Shown piece by piece: positions 35,239 through 42,942 of a stretch of 64,000 bases of DNA (position 1 is the first letter of the stretch; each line of letters opens with the position of its first letter). The DNA lies in the NCBI RefSeq assembly GCF_021404405.1, contig NZ_JABFTV010000002.1, positions 537,256 through 601,255 on the forward strand, read 5' to 3'. The translations under genes and the position numbers were made by a program. This DNA is from Billgrantia aerodenitrificans. GTDB taxonomy: Bacteria; Pseudomonadota; Gammaproteobacteria; Pseudomonadales; Halomonadaceae. Under the pieces are notes generated by a model, which saw nothing but the letters and a program-made list of their open reading frames with translations, searched no databases and was not told where the DNA came from.

Positions 35239-35246
35239 GCGGGCTC

Positions 35247-35390
35247 CTATCGGCGTTGTGGAGAGCGTTGCGGTCGGTTGGTCTGTTCCACGCGCTGGCG
35301 GGCGCGCTCTCGCCAGTCCATCAGCTCCTCGAGGGGCATGGGGGCCATCTCAGCCGGCCCCCAGTGAAACACCATGGCGATATCCGCCAT
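35247..35390 (-). CDS. gpE' tail assembly chaperone extension (GpE family)
   Basis: A 47-codon reading frame, MADIAMVFHWGPAEMAPMPL at its start, matching the GpE family. It is too short for a standard ORF list. In P2 it is made only as a C-terminal extension of gpE through a -1 frameshift; here the frame is open without stops from the slippery site at 35450-35456 through to this ORF, with LPAYVDDAMADIAM at the join. Independent translation from the ATG at 35390 is possible but not needed. Confidence 0.8.
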   Translation of the reverse strand: MADIAMVFHWGPAEMAPMPLEELMDWRERARQRVEQTNRPQRSPQRR

Positions 35391-35416
35391 GGCGTCATCG
35401 ACATAGGCGGGCAGGA

Positions 35417-35746
35417 TTACGTGTCGCTGTCCTCCGCCCGCTTGCCCAGCAAAAAACGGCTCACCTTGCTGCCCAGCTGCACCAGGTCGGCCGGGTCCAT
35501 CTTGCGCAGCTCGGCCTCGGTGAGGGCGGGCTCGGTGATGCGCGGCAGCACCTTATGCAGGCTGTGGGTATCCATGTTCAGCAGATCGACCAGGGCCACG
35601 CCGCGCAGGGCACCGCTGAGCGGTTTGCGCACGGTGATCTCTGTCACTGTCTTGCTGCCGCGCTGGATCGGCGTATCGAGGGTGACGGTTTCGGTGGGTA
35701 TGCCCGGCGCGGTGGCGGGGGCGGTGTCTTTGGCTTGCTCGTCCAT
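35417..35746 (-). CDS. E: phage tail assembly chaperone gpE
   Basis: A 109-residue protein of the gpE/Mu gp41-like tail assembly family (ETVTLDTPIQRGSKTVTEIT, VRKPLSGALRGVALVDLLNM). It assists tape measure assembly. A T TTT TTG heptamer near its end lets some ribosomes shift to the -1 frame and make an E+E' fusion ending at 35247. It lies between FII and T as in P2. Confidence 0.9.
   Translation of the reverse strand: MDEQAKDTAPATAPGIPTETVTLDTPIQRGSKTVTEITVRKPLSGALRGVALVDLLNMDTHSLHKVLPRITEPALTEAELRKMDPADLVQLGSKVSRFLLGKRAEDSDT
35450..35456 (-). promoter_or_regulatory. programmed -1 frameshift site T TTT TTG
   Basis: On the minus strand the sequence T TTT TTG falls with TTT TTG as zero-frame codons of gpE (CGT TTT TTG CTG), a canonical X XXY YYZ slippery site. 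Slippage gives a stop-free frame into E'. The same heptamer is described for P2 E/E'. Confidence 0.85.
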
Positions 35747-35799
35747 GGTCTCTCCTGGAGCGGATCAGGCCGCCGGGTGGCGGCCGGGAGTGGGGTGGT

Positions 35800-36309
35800 T
35801 TAGACGCCGAGGTTCCGGCGTCGCTGGGCGTAGCGGTCCTCACCGCGCACGCGGAACACCATGCCGGGCACGTCGCGCTCGATGATCACTTCACCGTCGA
35901 CGGTCAGCTTGAAGTAGCTCAGCGTGGTGGTGACGCTGATCTGGTTGTTGTCGCCCTTGCTGGCGTCGCCCAGGGCGATGGTCTTGTGGCGGCCGCGCAT
36001 GACGATCTCGACCGGGACGGTTTCGCCGGTCTCGTCGCTCTCGTAGCTACCGGTGAGGCGCAGCAGGGCGGCGTCGTGGATCGGTGAGCCCCAGGTATCG
36101 AAGATCTCGACGATCATGCCGCCGGCGGTCCACTCGAACACCTGCAGCTCGGCGCCCTGGTCGACTTCGATGGGCCCATCCATTCCGCCGCCTTCGTACT
36201 CGACCATGCGGCGTGCCAGCTCGGGCAGGGTGAGCTCGGGGATCTGGCCCTGCCAGTTGTTGCCGTCCCCGAACAGGTTAAAGTCCTTGAGAATCTTGGG
36301 AAGTGCCAT
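35800..36309 (-). CDS. FII: phage major tail tube protein gpFII
   Basis: A 169-residue tail tube protein (MALPKILKDFNLFGDGNNWQ, GGGMDGPIEVDQGAELQVFE, MRGRHKTIALGDASKGDNNQ). It polymerises into the inner tube of the contractile tail. It follows the sheath gene by 40 bases, as in P2. Confidence 0.93.
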   Translation of the reverse strand: MALPKILKDFNLFGDGNNWQGQIPELTLPELARRMVEYEGGGMDGPIEVDQGAELQVFEWTAGGMIVEIFDTWGSPIHDAALLRLTGSYESDETGETVPVEIVMRGRHKTIALGDASKGDNNQISVTTTLSYFKLTVDGEVIIERDVPGMVFRVRGEDRYAQRRRNLGV

Positions 36310-36348
36310 GCTCAGCTTCTCCTAATTGGTTACCGAGGCCGAACCGGC

Positions 36349-37524
36349 TCAGGCGGCGGCGACGCGGTCGGCGAAGTCGACCAGGTAGCGATCGGTGATG
36401 CGCTGCATCAGGTTGAGGTTCTCGAGCGGCGGCACGGGGGTGTAGTCGTAGTCGATGAACAACTTGCCGTCCTTGAGGGATTCGGGGCTGTTGGCGGACT
36501 CGTCGAACCACGCCTCGCCGCCCATCAGGTAGCCCAGGCGTACCCATTCGCGGAATTTTGCGTTGATGCCCTCGATGATGTCGCGCACCAGGCTGGGGTG
36601 CATCGGCTTGTCCACGGCCCAGAGGTGCGCCTCGGCGAGGGTGTCGGCGATGACCTGGGCGGTGCGGGTGTAGTTCTCGAAGGCAAACAGCGGATCGTCT
36701 GACGTGGTACGCGAGCCCCAGAAACGGAAGCCGTTGCGGTTGATCAGCGTGGTGACCTCGGCAGCGTTGAGGTAGCCGGCGTCGGTGTTGGGGTCCTGCA
36801 GATCCCAGAACACATCCTTGCTGATGCCGGTCACGCTGTTGACCGGGATGTTGGAGAGCGTCTTGTGCCAGCCGAATTCCTGGTCCAGCCGGGCGCGGTG
36901 GCCGAGGGCCTTGGCCACGGCGGAGAGCGGGCGGGTTTCCTCGGCGTCGACGTCGAAGGCCTGGAAGTCGGGCCAGATCACCATGGCCTCGCGGGCGCCG
37001 AATGCCTCGCGGTACATGGCGGCCTCTTCCTTCGTCTCGCAGCCGTGGGCACTGACGTAGGCGAAGGCGCGCAGCTTCTTGGCTGTGGTAATCAGCTCGG
37101 CGGCCACGCTCTCGTCGTCCAGCTCGGGCACGCCGAGAATGCGCGGCTTGATGCCGAAGCGCTGCTCGGCAGCCAAGAGCGCCTGCATGCCGGTTTTCTG
37201 GCCCGATTCGGTGACGCCGCCGATGAGGTTCGCGGTGGTTTCGCCGGCATCGGCGCCTTCCTCGACGCGGACCGCGACCACCAGAGTGCGAGCCTCGGCG
37301 ACGATGGCCCGCAGCGAGCGCGCCAGGGTGCCGCCGGTACCGGCCTTGCCGATGGCGGCATACAGATCGGTGAGCAGCACAGGGGTATCCAGCGGGAAGA
37401 GGTCGGCATCGGCCTCCGGCCCGGTAGCCACCAGGCCGACGACGGCCGTGGCAACGGTACGGATCGGGCGCGTGCCCTCGTTGATTTCGTGGACGCGGAC
37501 GCCGTGATGGTATTGATCGGGCAT
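36349..37524 (-). CDS. FI: phage tail sheath protein gpFI
   Basis: A 391-residue contractile sheath subunit ([60 protein letters not shown]), all typical of the P2 FI family. It is the first gene of the F operon. The upstream gap holds the late activator palindrome at 37615-37634, 90 bases from its ATG. A longer frame on the same strand (to 37588) is a shadow. Confidence 0.95.
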   Translation of the reverse strand: MPDQYHHGVRVHEINEGTRPIRTVATAVVGLVATGPEADADLFPLDTPVLLTDLYAAIGKAGTGGTLARSLRAIVAEARTLVVAVRVEEGADAGETTANLIGGVTESGQKTGMQALLAAEQRFGIKPRILGVPELDDESVAAELITTAKKLRAFAYVSAHGCETKEEAAMYREAFGAREAMVIWPDFQAFDVDAEETRPLSAVAKALGHRARLDQEFGWHKTLSNIPVNSVTGISKDVFWDLQDPNTDAGYLNAAEVTTLINRNGFRFWGSRTTSDDPLFAFENYTRTAQVIADTLAEAHLWAVDKPMHPSLVRDIIEGINAKFREWVRLGYLMGGEAWFDESANSPESLKDGKLFIDYDYTPVPPLENLNLMQRITDRYLVDFADRVAAA

Positions 37525-37614
37525 GGGGGCTCCTGCGCGGTGGCGGGTGGCGACAGATCGGGCGTGATGCCGTCACCGTGCCCCGCACGCGCGCAAGGGG
37601 CCATAAGGGGGGCG

Positions 37615-37634
37615 TGTACCGGAGAGATGGTACA
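37615..37634. promoter_or_regulatory. late activator box of the F operon (TGTACC-N8-GGTACA)
   Basis: Perfect inverted repeat with 6-base arms and 8-base spacer, 90 bases upstream of FI. The same motif occurs upstream of V and between O and P and nowhere else that I noticed. It resembles the TGT-N12-ACA site bound by P2 Ogr, with a spacer two bases longer. It lies 134 bases before the opposing accessory gene at 37769. Confidence 0.75.
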
Positions 37635-37768
37635 TTGCGGGCTGTATTCGAGTAAGATTTTCAGAGCATGAAAGCCCCAAGAGGTGTGTCTGATGTCTAT
37701 ATCGCTATTAGTGGGTGCGCTTTCGGAGGGCAGTTAAGTTGAATGAATAAAATCTATAAGGAGGGGGA

Positions 37769-38602
37769 GTGAAGACGGTCAATGTGTGGATCGTAATCTG
37801 CGTTGCCATTGTTTCTTTAATGGCAATAGGGTTTTACGCAATTAATTTTTGGGGAAGCCCGATATCTGACGATACAAGTGCTTGGGCCGATTTTTCCACT
37901 TACGTGTCTGGAACGGTCGGGGTCGCAGCAGTTGTAGGGACATTAATGGCTTTTGTAATAACTTTGAGGCAGCAGCAAAGGCTTATCGATAGTCAGGAGG
38001 AAATGCTTATAGAGCAGCGGGTCCAAATATCAATAATGAAGAAGCAAGGGGAGGAGCTAAAGAAAAAGAACAAGATCGACATTGCATATAGCAGTACTGC
38101 CGCACTTTTTCCTGATTTTTGTAAGAATTTTGAGCTGTCTATAGAGAGAGGTGTGTCTGTTTTTTCTAAAGAAAGAGAGTTGAGCGTTGCTTTTGATGAG
38201 CTGGGCTATAGCAAATCGTTTGTTAGATCGACGATGCTAAACAGTCCGAATAAGTTATTGTCTGTAGCGCATATGGTCAGGGTGGGTGAGTTGGAAAGCT
38301 ATGTTGGTCGTGTTTTTGAAAATATCAATAGGCTCTACTGCTTCATGGTTAGACAAGTTGAGGCGGCGCCGGAGTTGAAATTTTATTTTGAAAACTATCT
38401 TTTCTCAGGGAGGGGATGTGATAATATTTATTATTTCCACTTGTATCAGTCCTACTTGGTAGGGCGTGGAGAAAAGGAGCTTTTAGAAAAAGGTGTTAAA
38501 TATTTGAATTTGTGGCATCACTACCCTGATGATCAAACTGCAATGTTTCATTGGGCGGAAGTGGGTAGAGTAATTCAAGAAAAAGTAGCGACAAACGATT
38601 AG
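37769..38602 (+). CDS. putative Abi-type membrane protein (accessory gene)
   Basis: A 277-residue protein with two membrane segments (about 6-25 and 45-66), then a coiled coil (67-102: LRQQQRLIDSQEEMLIEQR, KKQGEELKKK) and a cytoplasmic alpha-helical domain. The pattern WADFSTYVSG..ITLRQQQ resembles putative phage abortive-infection proteins (PF16872-like, from memory). It is AT-rich, unlike its neighbours, and oriented against the late genes. The slot between FI and G is where P2 carries Z/fun, which excludes T5. GTG start with AAGGAGGGGG just upstream. A superinfection exclusion role is inferred, not shown. Confidence 0.7.
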   Translation: MKTVNVWIVICVAIVSLMAIGFYAINFWGSPISDDTSAWADFSTYVSGTVGVAAVVGTLMAFVITLRQQQRLIDSQEEMLIEQRVQISIMKKQGEELKKKNKIDIAYSSTAALFPDFCKNFELSIERGVSVFSKERELSVAFDELGYSKSFVRSTMLNSPNKLLSVAHMVRVGELESYVGRVFENINRLYCFMVRQVEAAPELKFYFENYLFSGRGCDNIYYFHLYQSYLVGRGEKELLEKGVKYLNLWHHYPDDQTAMFHWAEVGRVIQEKVATND

Positions 38603-38688
38603 CGCTTAACGATTCTCAAATTGCTCCAACTGATGAGACAGATTCTAGAACTGCTAGCCGCTGTGGGGTGGCCTTGGTGAGGATGGAA

Positions 38689-38708
38689 AGCCCGCCGGGT
38701 GGCGGGCT
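38689..38708 (-). terminator. terminator of the small hydrophobic peptide gene
   Basis: Perfect 8-bp stem AGCCCGCC/GGCGGGCT with a 4-base loop. On the minus strand it follows the peptide stop codon by five bases and is continued by TTTCC, so the predicted transcript is a compact minus-strand mRNA. It also lies 86 bases after the opposing Abi-like gene. Confidence 0.65.
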
Positions 38709-38713
38709 ATGGC

Positions 38714-38812
38714 TCAGTAGAGGATTGGCCAGTAAGGCCATAGCCGTGCAGTAAGCTCTAGCAGTTGGTTGAGTAGCTGGAGCACGATGAGCAGAATTTC
38801 GTAGCGCATCAT
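38714..38812 (-). CDS. 32-residue hydrophobic peptide, type I toxin-like
   Basis: A 32-codon ORF below usual cut-offs: MMRYEILLIVLQLLNQLLEL at the start and a Trp/Tyr/Pro-rich end (WPYWPILY). It has a near-ideal ribosome site, GGAGGTGG, seven bases before the first ATG, and a terminator hairpin right after the stop. Such short single-helix peptides behind strong ribosome sites are typical of type I toxins or membrane-active regulators; no antisense RNA was identified. A 71-codon frame in another phase over the same DNA is less convincing. Function inferred only. Confidence 0.55.
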   Translation of the reverse strand: MMRYEILLIVLQLLNQLLELTARLWPYWPILY

Positions 38813-38936
38813 AGGTCCACCTCCAATGCATAGCGTCGAAGGTGGGTTGAAATGAGCCGTTGGCAGGAGGCTCGGCCTGATCTAGGATAGGTCATGCAGT
38901 AACCCTCGTTGAAGGCGCGCTAACGCCTGAGACTCC

Positions 38937-38965
38937 GAAGCCCTGGTCCCCACGACCGGGGCTTC
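38937..38965. terminator. strong hairpin in the accessory region
   Basis: A 12-bp stem with one G-T pair (GAAGCCCTGGTC with GACCGGGGCTTC) and a 5-base loop, followed on the + strand by GTTCGTT. It lies 335 bases after the Abi-like gene and could stop rightward transcription or be the 3' end of a small RNA. The 38813-39019 interval around it contains nothing else I can support. Confidence 0.5.
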
Positions 38966-39019
38966 GTTCGTTACGTGGTCTATTAACGACTGAATTCTCG
39001 GTCGGATCAAGCACCACAG

Positions 39020-39196
39020 CTAGACATTATTTTTAACGCTAGCTATTGATACCCCTAAGTTTTTGATTGGGAAGGGGGACGCCATCTTGTGCTTTTTTAA
39101 ACGGTCCATTGCCTTGCTGCTCAGCAACTGTTCAAAGTGAGTGAGCTCTCGACACGTGAACTCAGGGTAACCCACAGCTCTGGAAGGAAGCGGCAA
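39020..39196 (-). pseudogene. possible gene remnant or short ORF of 58 codons
   Basis: A minus-strand frame with protein-like composition (VGYPEFTCRELTHFEQLLSS, then MASPFPIKNLGVSIASVKNN) that ends in TAG. The only in-frame start nearby is TTG 39196, without a good ribosome site, and the frame stays open further upstream through the terminator hairpin of the tail fibre operon. This looks like the 3' remainder of a gene cut off by recombination. No family recognised. Confidence 0.3.
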
Positions 39197-39215
39197 ATAA
39201 TCAACGCAAGGGTAG

Positions 39216-39239
39216 AAAAACCCGCCGAATGGCGGGCGC
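39216..39239 (-). terminator. terminator after tail fibre assembly gene G
   Basis: On the minus strand CCCGCC-ATTC-GGCGGG is followed by TTTTT, 30 bases after the stop of the tail fibre assembly gene. It closes the V-to-G late operon. Confidence 0.8.
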
Positions 39240-39269
39240 TATGCTCTCTCTGTATAGGGCAGCAATTAG

Positions 39270-39872
39270 CTACCAAGTGACGGCCTCGATGGCCGCGCGC
39301 TTGGCGTCGTCGTCGAGATTCTCGTCCTCGAGGGCGGCGTCGATCGCATCCTTGCGCAGCCAGGATCGGCCGTAGATCTGTTCGATGTGCTCCAGAGCGG
39401 CCAGGGCGAGGGCGTCCATTTGCTCGGCCGTCAGCGTGCGGTTGACGTTCGAGAGGCCGCGAAAGGTGAAGGTGGTCTCGGTGTCGCCGGCCGCGAGCAG
39501 GCGCTGCGCCTTGGCCGATAGGCCCAGCAGGTTGATCTGATCCTGCGGCCGGGTCTGCACCACGTCGTCATGCCCTGCAATCTTGTAGGGCAGACCGGCG
39601 GCGAAGGCGCGGTCGCGCTCGGCGTCGATCTCCTGTCGTTTGCGGGCGGCGAGGGTTTCGAGGTCCGGCGGCGGGATTGGCACCCAGGCGGGGCGGCCGT
39701 GCTCGTCGGCGCCGCGCCTCATGCCTTTAGGGGGCTCACCCTGGCCGTAGATTTTCCATTCTTGGTCGGTGACTTTTATAGCATCGTCTGGCCATTTCCC
39801 GCTTGACTCGTAATCGTCCCGCACTGTCGCTGGGTAAAATGCATTCTTGTGGCTGCTGTAGTACATAACCAT
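39270..39872 (-). CDS. G: tail fibre assembly protein gpG-like (DUF4376)
   Basis: A 200-residue protein with a small N-terminal tail fibre assembly segment (MYYSSHKNAFYPATVRDDYE, VTDQEWKIYGQGEPPKGMRR) and a C-terminal DUF4376-type helical domain (LAARKRQEIDAERDRAFAAG, LTAEQMDALALAALEHIEQI). It acts as chaperone for the adjacent fibre. Alternative ATG two codons later. It is the last gene of its late operon. Confidence 0.85.
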   Translation of the reverse strand: MVMYYSSHKNAFYPATVRDDYESSGKWPDDAIKVTDQEWKIYGQGEPPKGMRRGADEHGRPAWVPIPPPDLETLAARKRQEIDAERDRAFAAGLPYKIAGHDDVVQTRPQDQINLLGLSAKAQRLLAAGDTETTFTFRGLSNVNRTLTAEQMDALALAALEHIEQIYGRSWLRKDAIDAALEDENLDDDAKRAAIEAVTW

Positions 39873-39875
39873 TCC

Positions 39876-40865
39876 TCAGTGCCCGATTGCTAAATAGGAG
39901 CATGCATCATTAGCAGATTCAGAGAGAACTACGAGGCCTTCTGTTTCGCTAATGATAGCCCCGCCAACATACCTCAATGCAGATGTGGGAGTTCCCGTAA
40001 CTTCTGTGCATAGCAGCCTTAAACCTGCATTTGGAAATGCGATGGGGAAATTGAAAAACGCATGGTTCGAACTATCAATGGACACCCGCCCCCACTGGAA
40101 TATCAAGCCACCCAACCAGCTTGGCAAGATAAGATACCCTTGGTTTCCTATGCTGTATGACACTCCCCAGCGCAGCTTTTTCGGCGTAACAAACTTGGCA
40201 TCATCCGTGCCGGCATCGACGGTCGATTGACTAGCAATTCGATCATCGATCGCGCCTTTCACCCGGGCCGGCGTCATGGCTCGGGTATTGTCAGTCCCGG
40301 CCAGCGCCTGGGCATTGGTCGCACGTTGGATCATGCCCTGTGCGGATTCCGTAGCGCCGGGGTGCTCGCGGCTCTCCTCATGCGCCTTGCGTTGATCGTC
40401 GACGTACTTGCGCGTGGCCAACACCACGCTGGGATCGATCTTCAGCTGAACGTTGGCCGTGTTGCTGAGGACCAGGTGCATGCGCACCACCTGGTTGCGG
40501 CCGCTGCCCTGGGCGAGCAGGGGCTTGTAGCTGGGCGGGCAGTTGGCCACTGCAACGAAGTCGCCGTCTTCGTCCTCGAGGCCTAGCTCGCGGATCCACC
40601 AGCCGCCGACGTTGGGCGGCAGCACGACTTCTGCGATCAGGATAGCCGGGTTGTCCGAGTCAACAGAGAGCTGATTGATAGCGGCGCGGTGCCGCTGGTT
40701 GATCAGTTGGGTTTGATCATGCTCGGGTACCGGGTCTGTTCCGTTGGCATCGCCGATCAGCATGTGCGTGAGTTTCCAGGGGATCCCGAGCGCGTTGGCA
40801 TTGGCCTGCTTGGCCTCGCCAATGTCGGTCAAGAAGCCGCCGAAGGTGGAGTTCTCATTGATCAT
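39876..40865 (-). CDS. H: tail fibre protein gpH
   Basis: A 329-residue fibre. The N-terminus is the conserved tail-collar domain (FGGFLTDIGEAKQANANALG, LPPNVGGWWIRELGLEDEDG) that attaches to the baseplate. A middle repeat region follows (NAQALAGTDNTRAMTPARVK), and the C-terminal 100 residues (LPSWLGGLIFQWGRVSIDSS) resemble a gp53-like receptor-binding end. The C-terminal part is visibly more AT-rich than the N-terminal part, consistent with exchange of the host-range tip. Shorter than P2 H. Confidence 0.88.
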   Translation of the reverse strand: MINENSTFGGFLTDIGEAKQANANALGIPWKLTHMLIGDANGTDPVPEHDQTQLINQRHRAAINQLSVDSDNPAILIAEVVLPPNVGGWWIRELGLEDEDGDFVAVANCPPSYKPLLAQGSGRNQVVRMHLVLSNTANVQLKIDPSVVLATRKYVDDQRKAHEESREHPGATESAQGMIQRATNAQALAGTDNTRAMTPARVKGAIDDRIASQSTVDAGTDDAKFVTPKKLRWGVSYSIGNQGYLILPSWLGGLIFQWGRVSIDSSNHAFFNFPIAFPNAGLRLLCTEVTGTPTSALRYVGGAIISETEGLVVLSESANDACSYLAIGH

Positions 40866-41485
40866 AGGTGGACATCCATCGTGTCATTGGAAGTGGTGAC
40901 CAGGGCCTGGCGGGTGTGGCAGACCACGTCGATGTCGGGGCTCTCCCAGGGCAGCACGTCGAGCTCGTCGCCGTCGTTGATGGCAACGCCGAAATAGGTG
41001 TTCAGGTAGGTACTCAGAGTGATGTCGAGGCCGGTGATGTGCCGGGTGAGCGGTTTGGCGTCAGCAATCAGGCGTTCCAGCTCGATGAACATCGGCTCGG
41101 TGATGCCCTTATCGAGAACACCGATCCGAAGCGCGAAGGTTCCCCGGGGTCCTTCGGGCTCGGTTTCCCACCACTCTTTCACCTCGAGCAGGTAGCCCAG
41201 CGGCTCGACGACGCGGCGCAGGGCGCTGATCGTGCCTTTCTTGCTGTGCACGTAGTGGGAGCTAGCGATCACAGAGCGCTTGGCGGCCTCTGACCAGCTC
41301 GGATCCCATCGGTCGACCGAGAACGCCCAGGCGAGGTAGGGCAGCAGGTGGGCCGGGCAGTCCCAAGGGTTCCACAGTTGGCGCAGCGGTACCGGTACCC
41401 GCTGGATCTCGGCGAGGGCTTCGGCGGCGGCGCGCTCGAGGGGCGAGGCGTTGGGCGGCAGCAGGGGGCGGCGCTGGTCACTCAT
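40862..41485 (-). CDS. I: baseplate protein gpI
   Basis: A 207-residue baseplate wedge protein of the P2 gpI family (LLPPNASPLERAAAEALAEI, LWNPWDCPAHLLPYLAWAFS, VDRWDPSWSEAAKRSVIASS). Start 41485 overlaps the end of J by 8 bases (ATGAGTGA); a slightly longer reading starts six codons upstream. It overlaps H by ATGA. Confidence 0.93.
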   Translation of the reverse strand: MSDQRRPLLPPNASPLERAAAEALAEIQRVPVPLRQLWNPWDCPAHLLPYLAWAFSVDRWDPSWSEAAKRSVIASSHYVHSKKGTISALRRVVEPLGYLLEVKEWWETEPEGPRGTFALRIGVLDKGITEPMFIELERLIADAKPLTRHITGLDITLSTYLNTYFGVAINDGDELDVLPWESPDIDVVCHTRQALVTTSNDTMDVHL

Positions 41486-42407
41486 CGGGCACCCCCACCA
41501 CAACGCTGGTATCGGTGCAGCGGGCGGCCTGAGTCTTGGCGATGATCAGGTGCTCGGCTGGCTCGATCAGATTGACGTGCTCGACGCCCTCGACGTGCAG
41601 GGCCGCTTTTATGGCGTCGCGATAGATGCTGACGCCGAGGCGGCGGCGCTGGCGGTGCTGGGCTTCGATGTAGCGTTGCAGCCGGGCGTTTGCGGCTTCG
41701 AGGATCGGCTCTTCGGCACTGCTGGCCCCCTCGAAGAGCTGCAGCTCGGCAATGATCTGGTAATCGATGATCTCGGCTGACTGCACTGTCACGCGGTCAC
41801 CCACCGGGCGAATATCCTCGGCAGAGAGGGCCTTGCCAACGATGCCGAGTAGCTCCGGGCTTGCCTCACCGTTTCCCTCTCGGGACAGGACGATGATTAG
41901 TGCCTCGCTGGGCTCGGGCGAGAGGGCGCGGACATCGGCAACGCGGCCGTCGGCGCTACGGGCGTGGAACTCATAGGCACCGGTGGGGCCGGCGACGCTG
42001 AGGCCTTCCCATGATTCCTGCCCGCGCAGGCGTAGCTCGGTGTTGCCCTCGTAGGTGGGCGCTACCGGCGGGGTGGCGGTGGGGTCGCCGGGGTCGATCA
42101 TGAGGCGTTGAACGTTGTAGTTGGCGACCAGGTGATCGAGGTCTTCGTCGTTGGCGTACGCGAGCATGACGGCGCGGGCGGCTTCGTTGACGCGCTGCCG
42201 CCAGTGGAGCTCGCGGTATGCGTTTTCCTGCAGCAGCAGGGTGAGCGGCTCGGATTCCAGCTCTAGGGTGGCTTCGACGTCGTCGCGGCGCTCGGCCGAC
42301 ACCAAGGCGAGAAGCGCGGCCTTGCGCTCGGCATAGACGGCCTCGTAGTCGAGATCTTCGACGACGGTCGGCGGTGGGAGCTGGGAGAGATCGATAGGGC
42401 CGCTCAT
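41478..42407 (-). CDS. J: baseplate assembly protein gpJ
   Basis: A 309-residue baseplate wedge protein (DLSQLPPPTVVEDLDYEAVY, LHWRQRVNEAARAVMLAYAN, DLDHLVANYNVQRLMIDPGD). It corresponds to P2 J and the gp47-like family of Mu. It overlaps W and I at its ends. Confidence 0.95.
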   Translation of the reverse strand: MSGPIDLSQLPPPTVVEDLDYEAVYAERKAALLALVSAERRDDVEATLELESEPLTLLLQENAYRELHWRQRVNEAARAVMLAYANDEDLDHLVANYNVQRLMIDPGDPTATPPVAPTYEGNTELRLRGQESWEGLSVAGPTGAYEFHARSADGRVADVRALSPEPSEALIIVLSREGNGEASPELLGIVGKALSAEDIRPVGDRVTVQSAEIIDYQIIAELQLFEGASSAEEPILEAANARLQRYIEAQHRQRRRLGVSIYRDAIKAALHVEGVEHVNLIEPAEHLIIAKTQAARCTDTSVVVGVPDE

Positions 42408-42742
42408 GCAATGGGTACCTCGAGCTGCAACGGTTGGCCGGTGCGGGTCTGACCATCAATCTCGAGCACGGCGGCGCCGGGCTGGGTGGTGCTGACGCGG
42501 CGGCGAATGGCCGTCACTCTGATACGCGGTTCCCAGCGGATGATTGCCATGATGCTGGCGGCGTAGGCTTGCAGCAGTGTGGCGTCATTCAAGGGTGCGT
42601 CGATCAGCTCGGGCAACAGGCTGCCGTACTCGCGACGCATGACGCGGGAGCCGATAGGCGTGGTGAGGATGTTGCGCACGCTCTGGCGGATGTGATCGAG
42701 GCCTTCGAGGCGCCGACCGGTTTGCGCGTTCATTCCGGTCAT
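42404..42742 (-). CDS. W: baseplate assembly protein gpW
   Basis: A 112-residue protein of the P2 gpW/gp25 family (MTGMNAQTGRRLEGLDHIRQ, SVRNILTTPIGSRVMRREYG). It forms part of the baseplate hub-wedge contact. It overlaps J by ATGA and is directly preceded by a short conserved gene. Confidence 0.94.
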   Translation of the reverse strand: MTGMNAQTGRRLEGLDHIRQSVRNILTTPIGSRVMRREYGSLLPELIDAPLNDATLLQAYAASIMAIIRWEPRIRVTAIRRRVSTTQPGAAVLEIDGQTRTGQPLQLEVPIA

Positions 42743-42940
42743 CTACACGACTCCGTAGGTGCCGGCCGAGCTGCCGGTTGTCACGGGCACTTCAGCGTTG
42801 CTCTGGATCTCATCGACGACAGCGTTAGCGATGGCCTCGGCCAGTCGGTCCACCCATGAATGTTCGCCTTCGCGCTCGGCGCCAAGGCCAGCGAACTCGG
42901 CGGCTATACGTACCTTCAGGCTGTCTTTGTCGAGGGCCAT
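42743..42940 (-). CDS. small phage protein between V and W
   Basis: A 65-residue acidic protein (MALDKDSLKVRIAAEFAGLG, VDRLAEAIANAVVDEIQSNA) ending right at the W start. Short proteins of this type are found at this place in many P2-like phages of Pseudomonas and relatives; the role is unknown, probably baseplate related. Confidence 0.75.
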   Translation of the reverse strand: MALDKDSLKVRIAAEFAGLGAEREGEHSWVDRLAEAIANAVVDEIQSNAEVPVTTGSSAGTYGVV

Positions 42941-42942
42941 GG

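Noticed and set aside
38616..38831. 71-codon minus-strand frame over the small hydrophobic peptide gene
   Set aside because: The alternative frame starting at 38812 has the stronger ribosome site at the right distance and ends exactly before the terminator; the longer frame runs through the hairpin.
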